NCBI RefSeq assembly: GCF_022458865.1
Contig: NZ_JAJNMU010000001.1
Location: 62,001 to 126,000 of the forward strand
DNA length: 64,000 nucleotides
Direction: 5' to 3'
From: Paenibacillus periandrae
Lineage (GTDB): Bacteria; Bacillota; Bacilli; Paenibacillales; NBRC-103111
Part shown: one piece after another, positions 45,841-55,096 of the stretch
How the letters are laid out: every line of letters starts with the position of its first letter
Numbering within the stretch: position 1 is the first letter of the stretch
Position numbers and translations under genes: made by a program
Notes under the pieces: generated by a model
Database searches by the model: none
What the model was told of the DNA's origin: nothing
Seen by the model: the letters and a program-made list of their open reading frames with translations, nothing else

Positions 45841-46524
45841 CTATTCTTTTCCTACTAATACGGTTCCGAGGCGTATCCAGGTTGCGCCTTCTTCGATAGC
45901 GACTTCAAAATCATTGGACATGCCCATAGATAAATGCTCAATTTCATAACCCAATACCTGTTCACGATTTAATTCATCCCGCAGACGACGAAGCTCACGA
46001 AATACCGGTCTGGTCGATTCAGGCTCTGCTTCATAGGGCGCCATCGTCATTAAGCCAACTATTCGGATATGCGGCATATCTCGCAGCTTGTCAACAAAAG
46101 AGGTCAGCTCCTCAGGAGGCAATCCATATTTGGTCTCTTCCCCGGATACATTCAGCTGGATGAAGCAGGATACAGTCAGACTCTGAGCAGCAGCCTTCTT
46201 CTCAATTTCGGTAGCTAAGGATAGCCGGTCCAACGAATGAATGTAAGCAAATTTACCAATGACATCCTTTACCTTGTTCGTTTGCAAATGCCCGATAAAA
46301 TGCCACACTGCCTGATCATGAAATGCTTCCCACTTGGGCTGAACATCCTGCCAACGGTTTTCCCCAATATGGTTCATCCCCAAACGGATGGCCTCACCTG
46401 TGGTCGCAAGTGAAACATACTTAGTTACAGCAATGATCTGAACATCTTGACGGTCTCTATTCGCACGGTCACATGCTTGCTTGACTTTATCTTCTACAAA
46501 TTCAATATGCTGATTCAGCTTCAA
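45841..46524 (-). CDS. ylmE: PLP-binding homeostasis protein YlmE (YggS/PROSC family)
   Basis: 227 residues of alanine-racemase-like TIM-barrel fold. The PLP lysine lies in IIAVTKYVSLATT; further motifs are GENRWQDVQPKW, WHFIGHLQTNK, IHSLDRL, QLNVSGEETKYG and LSMGMSNDFEVAIEEGATWIRLG. It buffers pyridoxal phosphate. TTG 46524 follows GAGGTGA by seven bases; GTG 46536 is part of that site. It starts about 15 bases after the pgeF stop. Confidence 0.92.
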   Translation of the reverse strand: MKLNQHIEFVEDKVKQACDRANRDRQDVQIIAVTKYVSLATTGEAIRLGMNHIGENRWQDVQPKWEAFHDQAVWHFIGHLQTNKVKDVIGKFAYIHSLDRLSLATEIEKKAAAQSLTVSCFIQLNVSGEETKYGLPPEELTSFVDKLRDMPHIRIVGLMTMAPYEAEPESTRPVFRELRRLRDELNREQVLGYEIEHLSMGMSNDFEVAIEEGATWIRLGTVLVGKE

Positions 46525-46538
46525 ACGGGAGGTCACCT

Positions 46539-47396
46539 CTATTCATACAAACCAATCCAGGCAGCCATTCTGCCTGTTTTCCCCGCTTCTTTGCGATGAG
46601 AAAAAAAGATATCGGAGCGGCAGCTTGTGCATAAACTACTCATTTCGATATGGGATGGCATAATTCCTGCTTTTATCATAATTTGTCGGTTCATTTGTTG
46701 CAAGTTTAAGTTGTATTTTCCATTTTGTTTGCTTTCATAGATAGGGATGTTTCCATCTGCTTCTGTATTGGATATGTCTAACTTCTGCATGAGCGAGCTA
46801 AATTGCGAGACCACAGTATCATTTACCTCATAACAGCAGCCTTGAATCGACGGGCCTATTGCAGCCATTACGTGCTCTGCTTTCGTTCCATATTCCTGAT
46901 GCATAAGGTTCAACGTATGAGTTGCTATTTGAAGTACAGTCCCTTTCCACCCCGCATGAGCTAGTCCGACCACACGCCCCACCGGATCGTAAAAATACAG
47001 GGGCACACAGTCAGCAAACATCACGTGCAGAAACAGTCCAGACTCATTAGTTATAAAAGCATCCGTTGCCTGAATCGCTCGTTCACGCGAATCGATACCT
47101 GCCCCGGCATGCGACCGTGTTACTTTCAACACCTTGTTTCCGTGAACCTGCTCCGCATACGTGCACTGCTGTAAATCAACGTGCAGAGCTTCCGCTAATT
47201 TATGACGATTGGTTACGACATCTTCATGTATATCCTCAACATGCAGACCGCAGTTCAAGCTGCCAAACTCACCGCTGCTAACGCCTCCATGACGCGAGGT
47301 GAAACCGGCTGTAAGTCCGCTGTCGCGTTCCATCCAGCTGCGTATTAACAACAATTCGCACCCATTATGAGCTTGCTCCGGCACGAACGGCTCCAT
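46539..47396 (-). CDS. pgeF: PgeF/YlmD multicopper-oxidase-like protein (LACC1 family)
   Basis: 285 residues of the DUF152 family. The metal ligands appear in YAEQVHGNKV, MFADCVPLYFYD and GLAHAGWKGT. E. coli and human relatives act as purine nucleoside phosphorylase/adenosine deaminase or as peptidoglycan-editing factor. AAGGGGG precedes the ATG. It lies in the ylm cluster ahead of ylmE. Confidence 0.9.
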   Translation of the reverse strand: MEPFVPEQAHNGCELLLIRSWMERDSGLTAGFTSRHGGVSSGEFGSLNCGLHVEDIHEDVVTNRHKLAEALHVDLQQCTYAEQVHGNKVLKVTRSHAGAGIDSRERAIQATDAFITNESGLFLHVMFADCVPLYFYDPVGRVVGLAHAGWKGTVLQIATHTLNLMHQEYGTKAEHVMAAIGPSIQGCCYEVNDTVVSQFSSLMQKLDISNTEADGNIPIYESKQNGKYNLNLQQMNRQIMIKAGIMPSHIEMSSLCTSCRSDIFFSHRKEAGKTGRMAAWIGLYE

Positions 47397-47556
47397 AGTA
47401 TTAAAACCCCCTTCGTCAATCTGTCAGTTATCCATTTCGGTGAGTGTAACAATCCTGCAGGCTTGACAACTTTTATCCACTTTCTTTCAGTATACACGAA
47501 GCCGCACCAAACAGCACCCCTTATACGAGCGTAACTTCGCATATTCATTCGTTTTA

Positions 47557-47862
47557 TTAGCCTTGTCCCCGATATTGTTGATTAAATTCGTGATATGCCT
47601 CAGGCTCTTCTTTTTGGCGAAAGCTGCGAACATCATCAATTTTGACCAGCACAACATCCATTCCGATTTTCACGATATTTTTCCAAGGAATCACAACGTC
47701 AGTCGAACCCCCAAACCAGCCAAAAAAACGGCCGCTGTTAGGCACAACGATTGACTCAATAGTCCCATTGCGCAGATCAAGCTCCAAATCGCTGATTTGC
47801 CCGAGCTTCTTTCCGTCCACAATATTGATTACGTCCTTGGTTTGAAAATCTGATATTTTCAC
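47557..47862 (-). CDS. ylmC: YlmC/YmxH-family PRC-barrel protein
   Basis: 101 residues, a single PRC-barrel domain (KDVINIVDGKKLGQISDLELD, then a W-rich loop FGWFGGSTDVVIPWKNIVKIG). The family is restricted to spore formers and is usually next to sigG or ylmD. It starts with GTG after GGTGG. Function unknown. Confidence 0.88.
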   Translation of the reverse strand: MKISDFQTKDVINIVDGKKLGQISDLELDLRNGTIESIVVPNSGRFFGWFGGSTDVVIPWKNIVKIGMDVVLVKIDDVRSFRQKEEPEAYHEFNQQYRGQG

Positions 47863-47942
47863 GTTGTAACCACCACGTATTCATTGGATTGTTGATCTCT
47901 TTTATTTACTATATGTGAGACTTGGGCAAAATGTCATCTTCC

Positions 47943-47978
47943 ACAAAAAAACCTCCCTGCTGATTTCAGCAGAGAGGC
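47943..47978 (-). terminator. Terminator after sigG
   Basis: CCTCTCTGCTG / CAGCAGGGAGG on the minus strand (47967-47977 with 47952-47962), followed by T7. Confidence 0.88.
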
Positions 47979-48023
47979 TGGAGGGAAAGCTCCCCTTCCA
48001 TATTAGGCGATTCGGACAAGCGA

Positions 48024-48806
48024 TTAGTTTTTGACATACTTTTGCATTTGGGATATTGCCGATTTTTCCAGACGTGATACCTGAGCCTGCGAAATGCCGA
48101 TCTCGTCGGCTACCTCCATCTGTGTTTTGCCATCAAAAAACCGCATGGACAAAATCATCTTTTCCCGGGTATTCAGCTTGTGCATTGCTTCACGCAGGGC
48201 TATTCCCTCAATCCATGACACATCCTTATTCCGATCATCGCTAATTTGATCCATCACATAGATCGGGTCGCCGCCATCATGATAAATCGGCTCAAACAAA
48301 GATACAGGGTCCTGAATCGCGTCCAGAGCAAATACGACATCTTCCTTTGGAACATTCAGGGCTTCAGATATTTCATAAATGGTCGGTTCGCGTGAATTTT
48401 GATTCGTCAGACTGTCACGCACCTGTAAAGCTTTATAGGCGATATCCCGCAATGATCGGGATACCCGGATTGGATTGTTGTCTCGTAAATAACGGCGGAT
48501 TTCACCAATGATCATCGGTACCGCGTAGGTAGAAAATTTAACATTTTGGCCTAAATCAAAATTATCTATCGCCTTCATAAGTCCGATACATCCCACTTGA
48601 AACAGATCATCTACAAATTCGCCTCGATTGTTGAAGCGTTGAATCACACTCAACACCAGTCTCAGATTGCCATTCACCAGCTTCTCTCTGGCCGACCGTT
48701 CATGAAGGGTCTGTAATTTAACGAATAATTCGCGCATTTCTGCATTAGTTAATACAGGAAGCTTTGCAGTATCTACACCACAAATCTCGACTTTGTTTCG
48801 GGTCAC
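48024..48806 (-). CDS. sigG: RNA polymerase sigma-G (late forespore)
   Basis: 260 residues, identical in length to remembered B. subtilis SigG. The anti-sigma-binding N-terminus RNKVEICGVDTAKLPVL, region 2 (NGNLRLVLSVIQRFNNRGE..DDLFQVGCIGLMKAIDNFD) and region 4 (MEVADEIGISQAQVSRLEK) are clear. GTG 48806 follows GGGAGG by eight bases; a longer frame to 48899 is not conserved. Expected to be transcribed by sigma-F and sigma-G in the forespore; I could not fix the promoter in the 209-base gap behind the sigE terminator. Confidence 0.96.
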   Translation of the reverse strand: MTRNKVEICGVDTAKLPVLTNAEMRELFVKLQTLHERSAREKLVNGNLRLVLSVIQRFNNRGEFVDDLFQVGCIGLMKAIDNFDLGQNVKFSTYAVPMIIGEIRRYLRDNNPIRVSRSLRDIAYKALQVRDSLTNQNSREPTIYEISEALNVPKEDVVFALDAIQDPVSLFEPIYHDGGDPIYVMDQISDDRNKDVSWIEGIALREAMHKLNTREKMILSMRFFDGKTQMEVADEIGISQAQVSRLEKSAISQMQKYVKN

Positions 48807-48965
48807 CGTGATTACCTCCCAAGGAGAAACATTACTGTTAATTATCTCCTTGAGGTGTATTTTTATTCGTGGCTTCATTTCAATAAAATTATCATGCAAG
48901 CGCTACCAAATTAGGTTTATTAACAAAGGTTCCGCTTTCATAAGTATAAAAAATACTTTTTTTAC

Positions 48966-48996
48966 TGCAAAAAAGCCCCGGATTTAGCCCGGAGCT
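48966..48996 (-). terminator. Terminator after sigE
   Basis: Minus-strand hairpin GCTCCGG / CCGGGGC (48989-48995 with 48975-48981) followed by T6. It separates spoIIGA-sigE from sigG. Confidence 0.85.
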
Positions 48997-49015
48997 GCTA
49001 TAATCGATTTGAAAT

Positions 49016-49738
49016 CTAAACCATTTTGTTAAACTCTTTGCGCAGACGCTTAATAATTCTTTTCTCGAGACGGGATATATAAGATTGGGAGATCCCCAGC
49101 ATATCCGCCACATCCTTTTGTGTCTTCTCTTCCCCATTCTGAAGTCCGAAGCGCAGCTCCATAATCGTTCTTTCACGTTCGGAGAGCTTATCCAATGCCT
49201 TGTGCAGCAGCTTGCGGTCGACCTGCTCCTCTATATTGCGATAAATCGTATCATTTTCGGTACCCAGGACATCCGACAAGAGCAGCTCATTGCCGTCCCA
49301 ATCGATGTTTAAAGGCTCATCAAAAGAAACTTCACTGCGGATTTTGTTATTCCGGCGCAGGTACATCAATATTTCGTTCTCGATGCAACGTGAGGCGTAA
49401 GTGGCCAGCTTGATTTTTTTCTCGGGATCAAAAGTATTTACTGCTTTTATTAGCCCTATTGCCCCAATCGAGACCAAATCCTCAATATTAATGCCGGTGT
49501 TCTCAAATTTGCGGGCAATGTACACGACCAGCCTCAGGTTACGTTCAATCAGCATGGCTCGAATGGCCGAATCACCTGTCGTCAGCTTGCCAAGCAAATA
49601 TTCTTCCTCTTCACGGGTAAGCGGCGGCGGCAAGGCCTCGCTTCCTCCTATGTAGTAAATTTCCTCGCTTTTGAGCTTCAGCATCATCATCAGACGGTAG
49701 TAGCTGATTTGCATACGCAGCTTCCATTTTAACAGCAT
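49016..49738 (-). CDS. sigE: RNA polymerase sigma-E precursor (early mother cell)
   Basis: 240 residues. The first ~28 residues form a basic/hydrophobic pro-sequence ([18 protein letters not shown]) that keeps pro-sigma-E on the membrane until SpoIIGA cleaves it. Region 2 ([40 protein letters not shown]) and region 4 ([21 protein letters not shown]) follow. It starts 30 bases after the spoIIGA stop, forming the classical spoIIG operon. Confidence 0.96.
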   Translation of the reverse strand: MLLKWKLRMQISYYRLMMMLKLKSEEIYYIGGSEALPPPLTREEEEYLLGKLTTGDSAIRAMLIERNLRLVVYIARKFENTGINIEDLVSIGAIGLIKAVNTFDPEKKIKLATYASRCIENEILMYLRRNNKIRSEVSFDEPLNIDWDGNELLLSDVLGTENDTIYRNIEEQVDRKLLHKALDKLSERERTIMELRFGLQNGEEKTQKDVADMLGISQSYISRLEKRIIKRLRKEFNKMV

Positions 49739-49768
49739 GATCCTTATCCTCCTTACGCTTGTTGTAGG

Positions 49769-50698
49769 TTATCTCTGCATCAGCATCGGGTGTATGATAG
49801 CTTGGTATGAATTATCAGAGCTGAGCTTGCCTCCATCCAGTCCAATGAGCACCTTGTGCGATTCATTTTGCTTGTCCTGATAACTGATAATCACTCGATC
49901 CGGCTTAATGGCCAGCATAAACTGGGTTGATTTATTAATCCCACGATAAGGTACAAGCCGCAGCCGGTCCTGCCATATGAAGGGGTCGGTCTCATCGTCT
50001 GTCCCGATCGCCGCTATCATTTGATCCACCTCAGCATCACGAATTTTCCTCATCCATGATTCAGAAATGTAGTCCTGACATTGCGAGACTTCCAACACCA
50101 TAACCGGTGTACGGGTCAACGGATCATATAACTGGTTTCCGGTATCAATCAAACCTGTGCAGTGCAGCTGCACCGCACCGATCTCAATGTGAACCTGAGC
50201 AAAAAAAGAAGTCAACTCCTCTCGCTGCCTTGCACTTTGAAAAACCTTCTTGTAGAATCCAATCACCGCGATTAAGGCAATGGCAATGAAAGTAACACCA
50301 AATTGCAGCTCGTGCGTCAAGCCTCCGGACTGGCTGATCACCATACCGTTCAGCACTTCATTCGAGGTTACCCATAAATAATGGATCCCCAGAATACCTC
50401 CGGCAGCGACAAAGTTAATCAGATAAAAGACACCCAAATTACGCAAATAATGCTGAAGGCTTGCAAAACCAAAGCTGATGACAATCATGATTAACGCAAA
50501 ACACAGTTTAACAACAAAAGTAAACATAAAAGATAATGCCGGAACAAACATAAACACGACATACATCGCCCCGATGCCTGCTCCGATCACAAGTCTCCAC
50601 CAAACAATCGGAATTTTGCGCGTTCGCGCCGTCGTATACAGCAGCAAACCATCAATGACCAAATTCATCAGGAAAATAAGATCCACATAAACGATCAT
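49769..50698 (-). CDS. spoIIGA: Sporulation sigma-E-processing peptidase
   Basis: 309 residues. Five hydrophobic segments occupy about 1-150 (MIVYVDLIFLMNLVIDGLLL at the start). The C-terminal aspartic-protease-like domain has the catalytic LIDTGNQLYDPLT (about 190). It cleaves the pro-sequence of sigma-E upon a signal from the forespore (SpoIIR). AAGGAAAATAACG precedes ATG 50698; the frame open to 50833 adds non-conserved residues. Confidence 0.94.
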   Translation of the reverse strand: MIVYVDLIFLMNLVIDGLLLYTTARTRKIPIVWWRLVIGAGIGAMYVVFMFVPALSFMFTFVVKLCFALIMIVISFGFASLQHYLRNLGVFYLINFVAAGGILGIHYLWVTSNEVLNGMVISQSGGLTHELQFGVTFIAIALIAVIGFYKKVFQSARQREELTSFFAQVHIEIGAVQLHCTGLIDTGNQLYDPLTRTPVMVLEVSQCQDYISESWMRKIRDAEVDQMIAAIGTDDETDPFIWQDRLRLVPYRGINKSTQFMLAIKPDRVIISYQDKQNESHKVLIGLDGGKLSSDNSYQAIIHPMLMQR

Positions 50699-50774
50699 CG
50701 TTATTTTCCTTTCCTCGTAAGCGGCTACAGAGACAAGTATATATAAGTTTATTTCCAAAGTCTGTCTAACGGTG

Positions 50775-50797
50775 AAGCCATAATGTGGCTTTTTTTG
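50775..50797 (+). terminator. Plus-strand terminator-like hairpin in the spoIIGA leader
   Basis: AAGCCA (50775-50780), loop TAATG, TGGCTT (50786-50791), then a run of T to 50797. It points away from spoIIGA, antisense to its leader. No plus-strand gene lies upstream, so it would only stop antisense transcription or act as a leader hairpin in the spoIIGA mRNA. Confidence 0.45.
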
Positions 50798-50857
50798 TTT
50801 AACACTGTCGGTATTACAACGGCGGCGATCCATGACTCGCTTTGTTCAAAAGGATTC

Positions 50858-50874
50858 ATTATAACAATGTCGAA
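50858..50874 (-). promoter_or_regulatory. Candidate spoIIG promoter with a Spo0A box
   Basis: On the minus strand TTCGACA (50868-50874), a reverse 0A box (consensus TGTCGAA), is followed after four bases by TATAAT (50858-50863). The B. subtilis spoIIG promoter is sigma-A dependent and activated by phosphorylated Spo0A at boxes overlapping the -35. Here no good -35 exists, consistent with activator dependence, though the box is nearer the -10 than I would expect. Confidence 0.45.
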
Positions 50875-50960
50875 TTGGGTACTAGATGAATATAGTACTT
50901 TTCATTCTCCGGCATTTCTTTACAATATAGGGTAAATGGACATCGGAAGGGAGAATCATC

Positions 50961-51953
50961 ATGAAACCACGTAAAGTGAAGATCGTTGGAAGCGGAATCT
51001 ATTTGCCTAAAAAGTTGATTACTAGCGATGACATGGATCTTAAACTACAGGTTCCTTCTGGTTGGGTTCTCAGGAAATCAGATGTCAGAACCCGGCATTT
51101 CATTCAGGATGAGACCGCAGCGGAAATGGGGGCGAGTGCAGCATATGCAGCACTCGCAAACGCTGGACTCACCTTTGCAGATATTGATTGCATCGTATGT
51201 ACGAGTGGGACGATGCAGCAGCCGATACCTTGTACAGCAGTATTAATCCAAAAGGCCATGCAGCAGGAGCATTCGGGGGTACCCTGCTTTGATATCAATT
51301 CGACCTGCCTTAGCTTTGTTACTGGACTAGACACCATGTCCTACCTGATCGATGCGGGAAGATACCGCCGTGTCCTGTTGATAGCCACAGAGATTGCGTC
51401 GGAGGGAATTAATTGGACCGATAAAGAAAGTGCTTCCTTGTTTGGGGATGGCGCCGCTGCCGTCGTGATTGAACGGTCAACCGGTAGCTCAGCTATACTT
51501 CACGCAGCCATGGAAACCTACAGCTCCGGGGCCCATCTGTCCGAGATTAAAGCAGGTGGCAGCTTGCAGCATGCCAAACAGCATACAACTGCCAATGCAG
51601 ATAACTATTTGTTCCAAATGAACGGTCAAGCCCTATTCAGAATGGCCTCCAAGCTGCTTCCCCGCTTTGTCGAGCAGCTGCTCAATAAAGCACAATTGCG
51701 TATGGACGATATAAGCTTGGTTATTCCACATCAAGGCAGTGCCATGGCCATGAGATTGCTGCGCAAACGATTAAATATTTCCGAGGAGAAGCTGCTATAC
51801 ATCACACCAACGTTCGGGAACACTATCGCAGCTTCAATTCCTATCGGGCTTCACGAAGCCATACGCCTTGGCAAAATATTAAGGGGTGACCGCATAATGC
51901 TGCTTGGCACTTCTGCCGGACTTTCTATAGGAGGCATTGTGCTTGAGTACTAA
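50961..51953 (+). CDS. KAS III-type beta-ketoacyl synthase (OleA/FabH-like condensing enzyme)
   Basis: 330 residues of thiolase fold, with the full catalytic triad: Cys116 in FDINSTCLSFVTGLD, His257 in LVIPHQGS and Asn287 in TFGNTIAAS. The length and triad are those of FabH/OleA/PqsD-type enzymes that condense an acyl thioester with malonyl-ACP or a second acyl-CoA. It is not beside fatty-acid genes, which argues against housekeeping FabH. AAGGGAG precedes the ATG. It is first of seven co-directional genes and overlaps the next by 11 bases. Its substrate cannot be read from the sequence. Confidence 0.88.
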   Translation: MKPRKVKIVGSGIYLPKKLITSDDMDLKLQVPSGWVLRKSDVRTRHFIQDETAAEMGASAAYAALANAGLTFADIDCIVCTSGTMQQPIPCTAVLIQKAMQQEHSGVPCFDINSTCLSFVTGLDTMSYLIDAGRYRRVLLIATEIASEGINWTDKESASLFGDGAAAVVIERSTGSSAILHAAMETYSSGAHLSEIKAGGSLQHAKQHTTANADNYLFQMNGQALFRMASKLLPRFVEQLLNKAQLRMDDISLVIPHQGSAMAMRLLRKRLNISEEKLLYITPTFGNTIAASIPIGLHEAIRLGKILRGDRIMLLGTSAGLSIGGIVLEY

Positions 51954-53166
51954 TACGGGAATGAACATTCTGCTAACCGGAGGACGTGCACCCGTTGCAT
52001 TGGAATTAGCAAGGATACTAGCCAAGGCTGGACATCGTGTCGATCTTGCAGAAAGCGTACCTCATCATCTTTGCAGAAAATCCAAAGCCATTGACCAAAG
52101 CTTTCTCGTTCCCAAACCCAATCAAGAGCCTGAAGCGTATATTTCGGCTTTGTCTCGAATTATTGGGCAGCGAAACATTCAGGTGCTCCTGCCTACCTGT
52201 GAAGAGATCTTTTGGATAGCACGAGATCTTGCTAAGCTTCAAAGCCTTTGCAAGGTCATTTCAGCGCCATTGGAGCAGTTAAAACGGCTTCACAGTAAAT
52301 GGGAGTTTATCCGGCGTGCGGAGGCGTTTGGCTTGGCAGTACCTCAAACACAAATTTTTCATAATACAAAAGAATGGGCTAATGTATGTAATGTAGAACA
52401 CTCTTGGCTCGAAGCAGGCTTTGTATTAAAGCCGGTTTTCTCACGTTTTGGTGCGAATGTCCAGTTGTTCGGCCCAGAGTGCTCGGTTGCAGACAGACTC
52501 AAACGTCTACAATCCAACCATGGCATAACAGCCACACCGGCTCAGCCCTGGATCATTCAACGATATATAAAAGGGAGACCGCTCTGCACGTATAGTGTGG
52601 CATGGGAGGGTGTCGTAGTTGCCCACTCCGCTTATGAAGTGGAATATACGGCGAACCAGGGGGCTTGTGTATACTACCAGCAGCTTCAGCACTCACATGC
52701 CTTGAACTGGGTGCAATCCTTCATACAAAAAGAGCATTTCAGTGGACAAATCGCTTTTGACTTTATAGAATCCTATGAAGATGGTATCTTGTATCCAATC
52801 GAATGCAATCCACGGGCAACAAGTGGCGTTCATTTGTTTGGTCCGGAGGACAAACTCGTTGAAGCGCTTATCCATCCTGAAAACTTATCCCAACAGATAT
52901 GTAGGCAGCCGCAGACTAATCAAGCTGCCATGCTGGCCCTACCTATGCTGGCTTATGGACTCAATAAGCAACGAACCTGGACAGCCATCTGTCACTGGTG
53001 GCAACAGTTTGTCTTGGCACGAGATGTCATATGGCAAGTCCGGGACCCACTGCCCTTCGTGGAGCAAATTCCGCTAATGCTGGACGCATGGCGGCTGAGC
53101 CGCAAGCAAGCGATATCCATCACTGCAGCGATGACTTATGATATTGAATGGAATGGTGAAGCATGA
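51943..53166 (+). CDS. ATP-grasp ligase, substrate unknown
   Basis: 407 residues. An N-terminal nucleotide-sugar-like preATP-grasp domain (MNILLTGGRAPVALELARIL) leads into ATP-grasp elements: GFVLKPVFSRFGANVQ (lysine/glycine loop, about 162-177), IIQRYIKGRPLC, and the Mg-binding SGQIAFDFIES ... YPIECNPRATSG. The fold joins a carboxylate, activated as acyl phosphate, to an amine or other nucleophile; carbamoyl-phosphate-synthase-like members are nearest. TTG 51943 follows AGGAGG by eight bases and lies inside the end of the KAS gene. The C-terminal 90 residues are not recognised. Confidence 0.85.
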   Translation: MSTNTGMNILLTGGRAPVALELARILAKAGHRVDLAESVPHHLCRKSKAIDQSFLVPKPNQEPEAYISALSRIIGQRNIQVLLPTCEEIFWIARDLAKLQSLCKVISAPLEQLKRLHSKWEFIRRAEAFGLAVPQTQIFHNTKEWANVCNVEHSWLEAGFVLKPVFSRFGANVQLFGPECSVADRLKRLQSNHGITATPAQPWIIQRYIKGRPLCTYSVAWEGVVVAHSAYEVEYTANQGACVYYQQLQHSHALNWVQSFIQKEHFSGQIAFDFIESYEDGILYPIECNPRATSGVHLFGPEDKLVEALIHPENLSQQICRQPQTNQAAMLALPMLAYGLNKQRTWTAICHWWQQFVLARDVIWQVRDPLPFVEQIPLMLDAWRLSRKQAISITAAMTYDIEWNGEA

Positions 53167-54152
53167 AAGCACTCGTAACAGGAGGAACAGGATTTCTCGG
53201 AGGTCGTTTGGCTGAGCGTCTGCTGGACGCAGGTTCGGAAGTGACCATTATTGGACGTAACGCCGCGATAGGCGCCAAGTTCGCAGCCAAAGGTGCGAGA
53301 TTCATAGAGGCGGATCTTCGCGAGGAGCAAACCATTGTCAACGCATGCCTGGGTCAGGAAGTGGTCTTCCATTGTGGAGCCTTGTCTTCTCCGTGGGGAA
53401 CCTATCGCGACTTCTATGAAACAAACGTTGGAGGTACCCGACATATCCTGAAAGGCTGCTGGGTTCATAAGGTGCAGCGGCTTGTACATGTGTCTACACC
53501 AAGCGTCTATTTCAATTTTACAGTTCGTTTGAACATAGCAGAAGCTGACCCGCTTCCGAAGCGATTTGCCAACGCTTACTCGGCTACCAAACGGCTGGCC
53601 GAACTGGAGGTTTTGCAGGCTATTTCAGCGGGACTTCAGGCTTTGATCATCCGTCCTCGTGCTATCTTCGGTCCGGGCGACAGCTCCATACTGCCGCGTA
53701 TCATTAGAGCCAACTCTTCACGTGGAGTTCCTATCATTGATGGGGGTCAAGCATGGATGGATCTGACTTATATTGATAACGCCGTCGATGCATTGCTGCT
53801 CTGTCTTCAAGCCCCGGACCTGGCATGGGGACGCATATTCAATATCTCCAATGGTAAGCCTGTTCAACTGTCGACCCTAATACCGAGATTATTTGCTATG
53901 CTTGATGTTCCACTCCGAACAAAGACTGTATCCTACAGAGCTGCATACGGATTGGCGATTATGCTGGAGCTGGCGGCACATCTGCGTCCCGGCAATCGTG
54001 AACCCTTGCTAACCCGCTACAGTGTCGGCATCCTGGGGAAGAGTCAGACGCTCGATATTAGCGCAGCACGTCAGATTCTGGGTTATACACCACAAGTTAG
54101 TGTCGATGAAGGCTTGCTTGCATTTGCTGAGGCTTGGAGGACACCCATTTGA
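53163..54152 (+). CDS. NAD-dependent epimerase/dehydratase, 3beta-HSD-like reductase (OleD-like)
   Basis: 329 residues of extended SDR type. NAD loop TGGTGFLGGRL (6-16), HCGALSSPWG, the catalytic Ser/Thr cluster VSTPSVYF (about 110-117) and Tyr139-x3-Lys143 in NAYSATKRLAE. IRPRAIFGPGD and the substrate domain resemble the 3beta-hydroxysteroid dehydrogenase/OleD group, which reduces a 2-alkyl-3-ketoacid to a hydroxyacid. It overlaps the ATP-grasp stop by four bases. Confidence 0.88.
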   Translation: MKALVTGGTGFLGGRLAERLLDAGSEVTIIGRNAAIGAKFAAKGARFIEADLREEQTIVNACLGQEVVFHCGALSSPWGTYRDFYETNVGGTRHILKGCWVHKVQRLVHVSTPSVYFNFTVRLNIAEADPLPKRFANAYSATKRLAELEVLQAISAGLQALIIRPRAIFGPGDSSILPRIIRANSSRGVPIIDGGQAWMDLTYIDNAVDALLLCLQAPDLAWGRIFNISNGKPVQLSTLIPRLFAMLDVPLRTKTVSYRAAYGLAIMLELAAHLRPGNREPLLTRYSVGILGKSQTLDISAARQILGYTPQVSVDEGLLAFAEAWRTPI

Positions 54153-55069
54153 AACCCTTTCAGCTGTCTCCTATCCACCAGATTCACTTCTTACGTGCCG
54201 GTTACTGCACACATCGAGAATGGGTGACCATTCGTGGGGGTTCCTTTCGTTCGGTTCGCTTTCCCGCTGGCTTTGCTTGTATCAAGCATCCGACAATGGG
54301 CCTCATTCTATTTGACACAGGATATTCAGAACGATTTCTGATAGAAACATCCTCCTATCCAGCAAGCCTGTACCGTTATCTGACTCCTGTATATTTCAAT
54401 GAAGCAGATTGTGCTCTTAGTCAGCTTCAACAGATCGGATATGATGCTCAAGACGTCGCTATCATTATTATTTCTCATTTTCATGGTGATCATATTGCAG
54501 GCTTACGCGATTTCCCTCGAGCCCAGTTTATGTATGCAGCAGAAGCCTATGAGCAGGTTCGCAAGCTTCGTGGGTTGACAGCCGTAAGGGCTGGCTATTT
54601 ACCGAAACTGCTTCCTGATGATTTTGAAGAGAGGTCTATTGCGATCACCTTTAATCCATCCTTTGCTGTATCATCAAGCCGCTCAATGACCATGAGCGCT
54701 TTATCAAAGGGAAGCACACCAGCCCCTTCTTTCTGGCCTATGCACGTCGCTCTCCCGCCAGAAAGTCCGTTTACGTCAGGCATCGATTTATTCGGAGATG
54801 GCAGTTTGATCGCTGTCGATCTTCCCGGTCATGCTGTAGGGCAGTTCGGATTACTGGTATCTACGAATCAACAGGATTATTTCCTGTGCGCTGATGCAGC
54901 GTGGTCCAGTAAAGCCATCCGCTTCAATTTACCGCCGCATCCATTAGCAGGACTAATCATGTCCAATCGTCAAGACTACCTAACTACATTTAATAAGTTA
55001 ATCCAATTAAATCAAAAATTTCCTTCTCTACAAATAGTACCCTCACATTGCACTGAGGATCCAACATGA
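54149..55069 (+). CDS. Metallo-beta-lactamase-fold hydrolase, lactonase-like
   Basis: 306 residues. The metal motif HFHGDH (H110-H112-D114-H115) is intact, with further ligands in AVDLPGHAVGQFG, LCADAAW and the terminal PSHC. The N-terminal half (FACIKHPTMGLILFDTGY) resembles AHL-lactonase relatives, suggesting hydrolysis of a lactone or acyl ester. TTG 54149 follows TTGGAGG by eight bases and overlaps the previous stop by four. Confidence 0.87.
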   Translation: MKPFQLSPIHQIHFLRAGYCTHREWVTIRGGSFRSVRFPAGFACIKHPTMGLILFDTGYSERFLIETSSYPASLYRYLTPVYFNEADCALSQLQQIGYDAQDVAIIIISHFHGDHIAGLRDFPRAQFMYAAEAYEQVRKLRGLTAVRAGYLPKLLPDDFEERSIAITFNPSFAVSSSRSMTMSALSKGSTPAPSFWPMHVALPPESPFTSGIDLFGDGSLIAVDLPGHAVGQFGLLVSTNQQDYFLCADAAWSSKAIRFNLPPHPLAGLIMSNRQDYLTTFNKLIQLNQKFPSLQIVPSHCTEDPT

Positions 55070-55096
55070 CAATCAAGCAAAGGAGAGAAGTTAAGG

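Noticed and set aside
50699-50833. N-terminal extension of spoIIGA
   Set aside because: The family begins at the membrane helix after ATG 50698, which has its own ribosome site.
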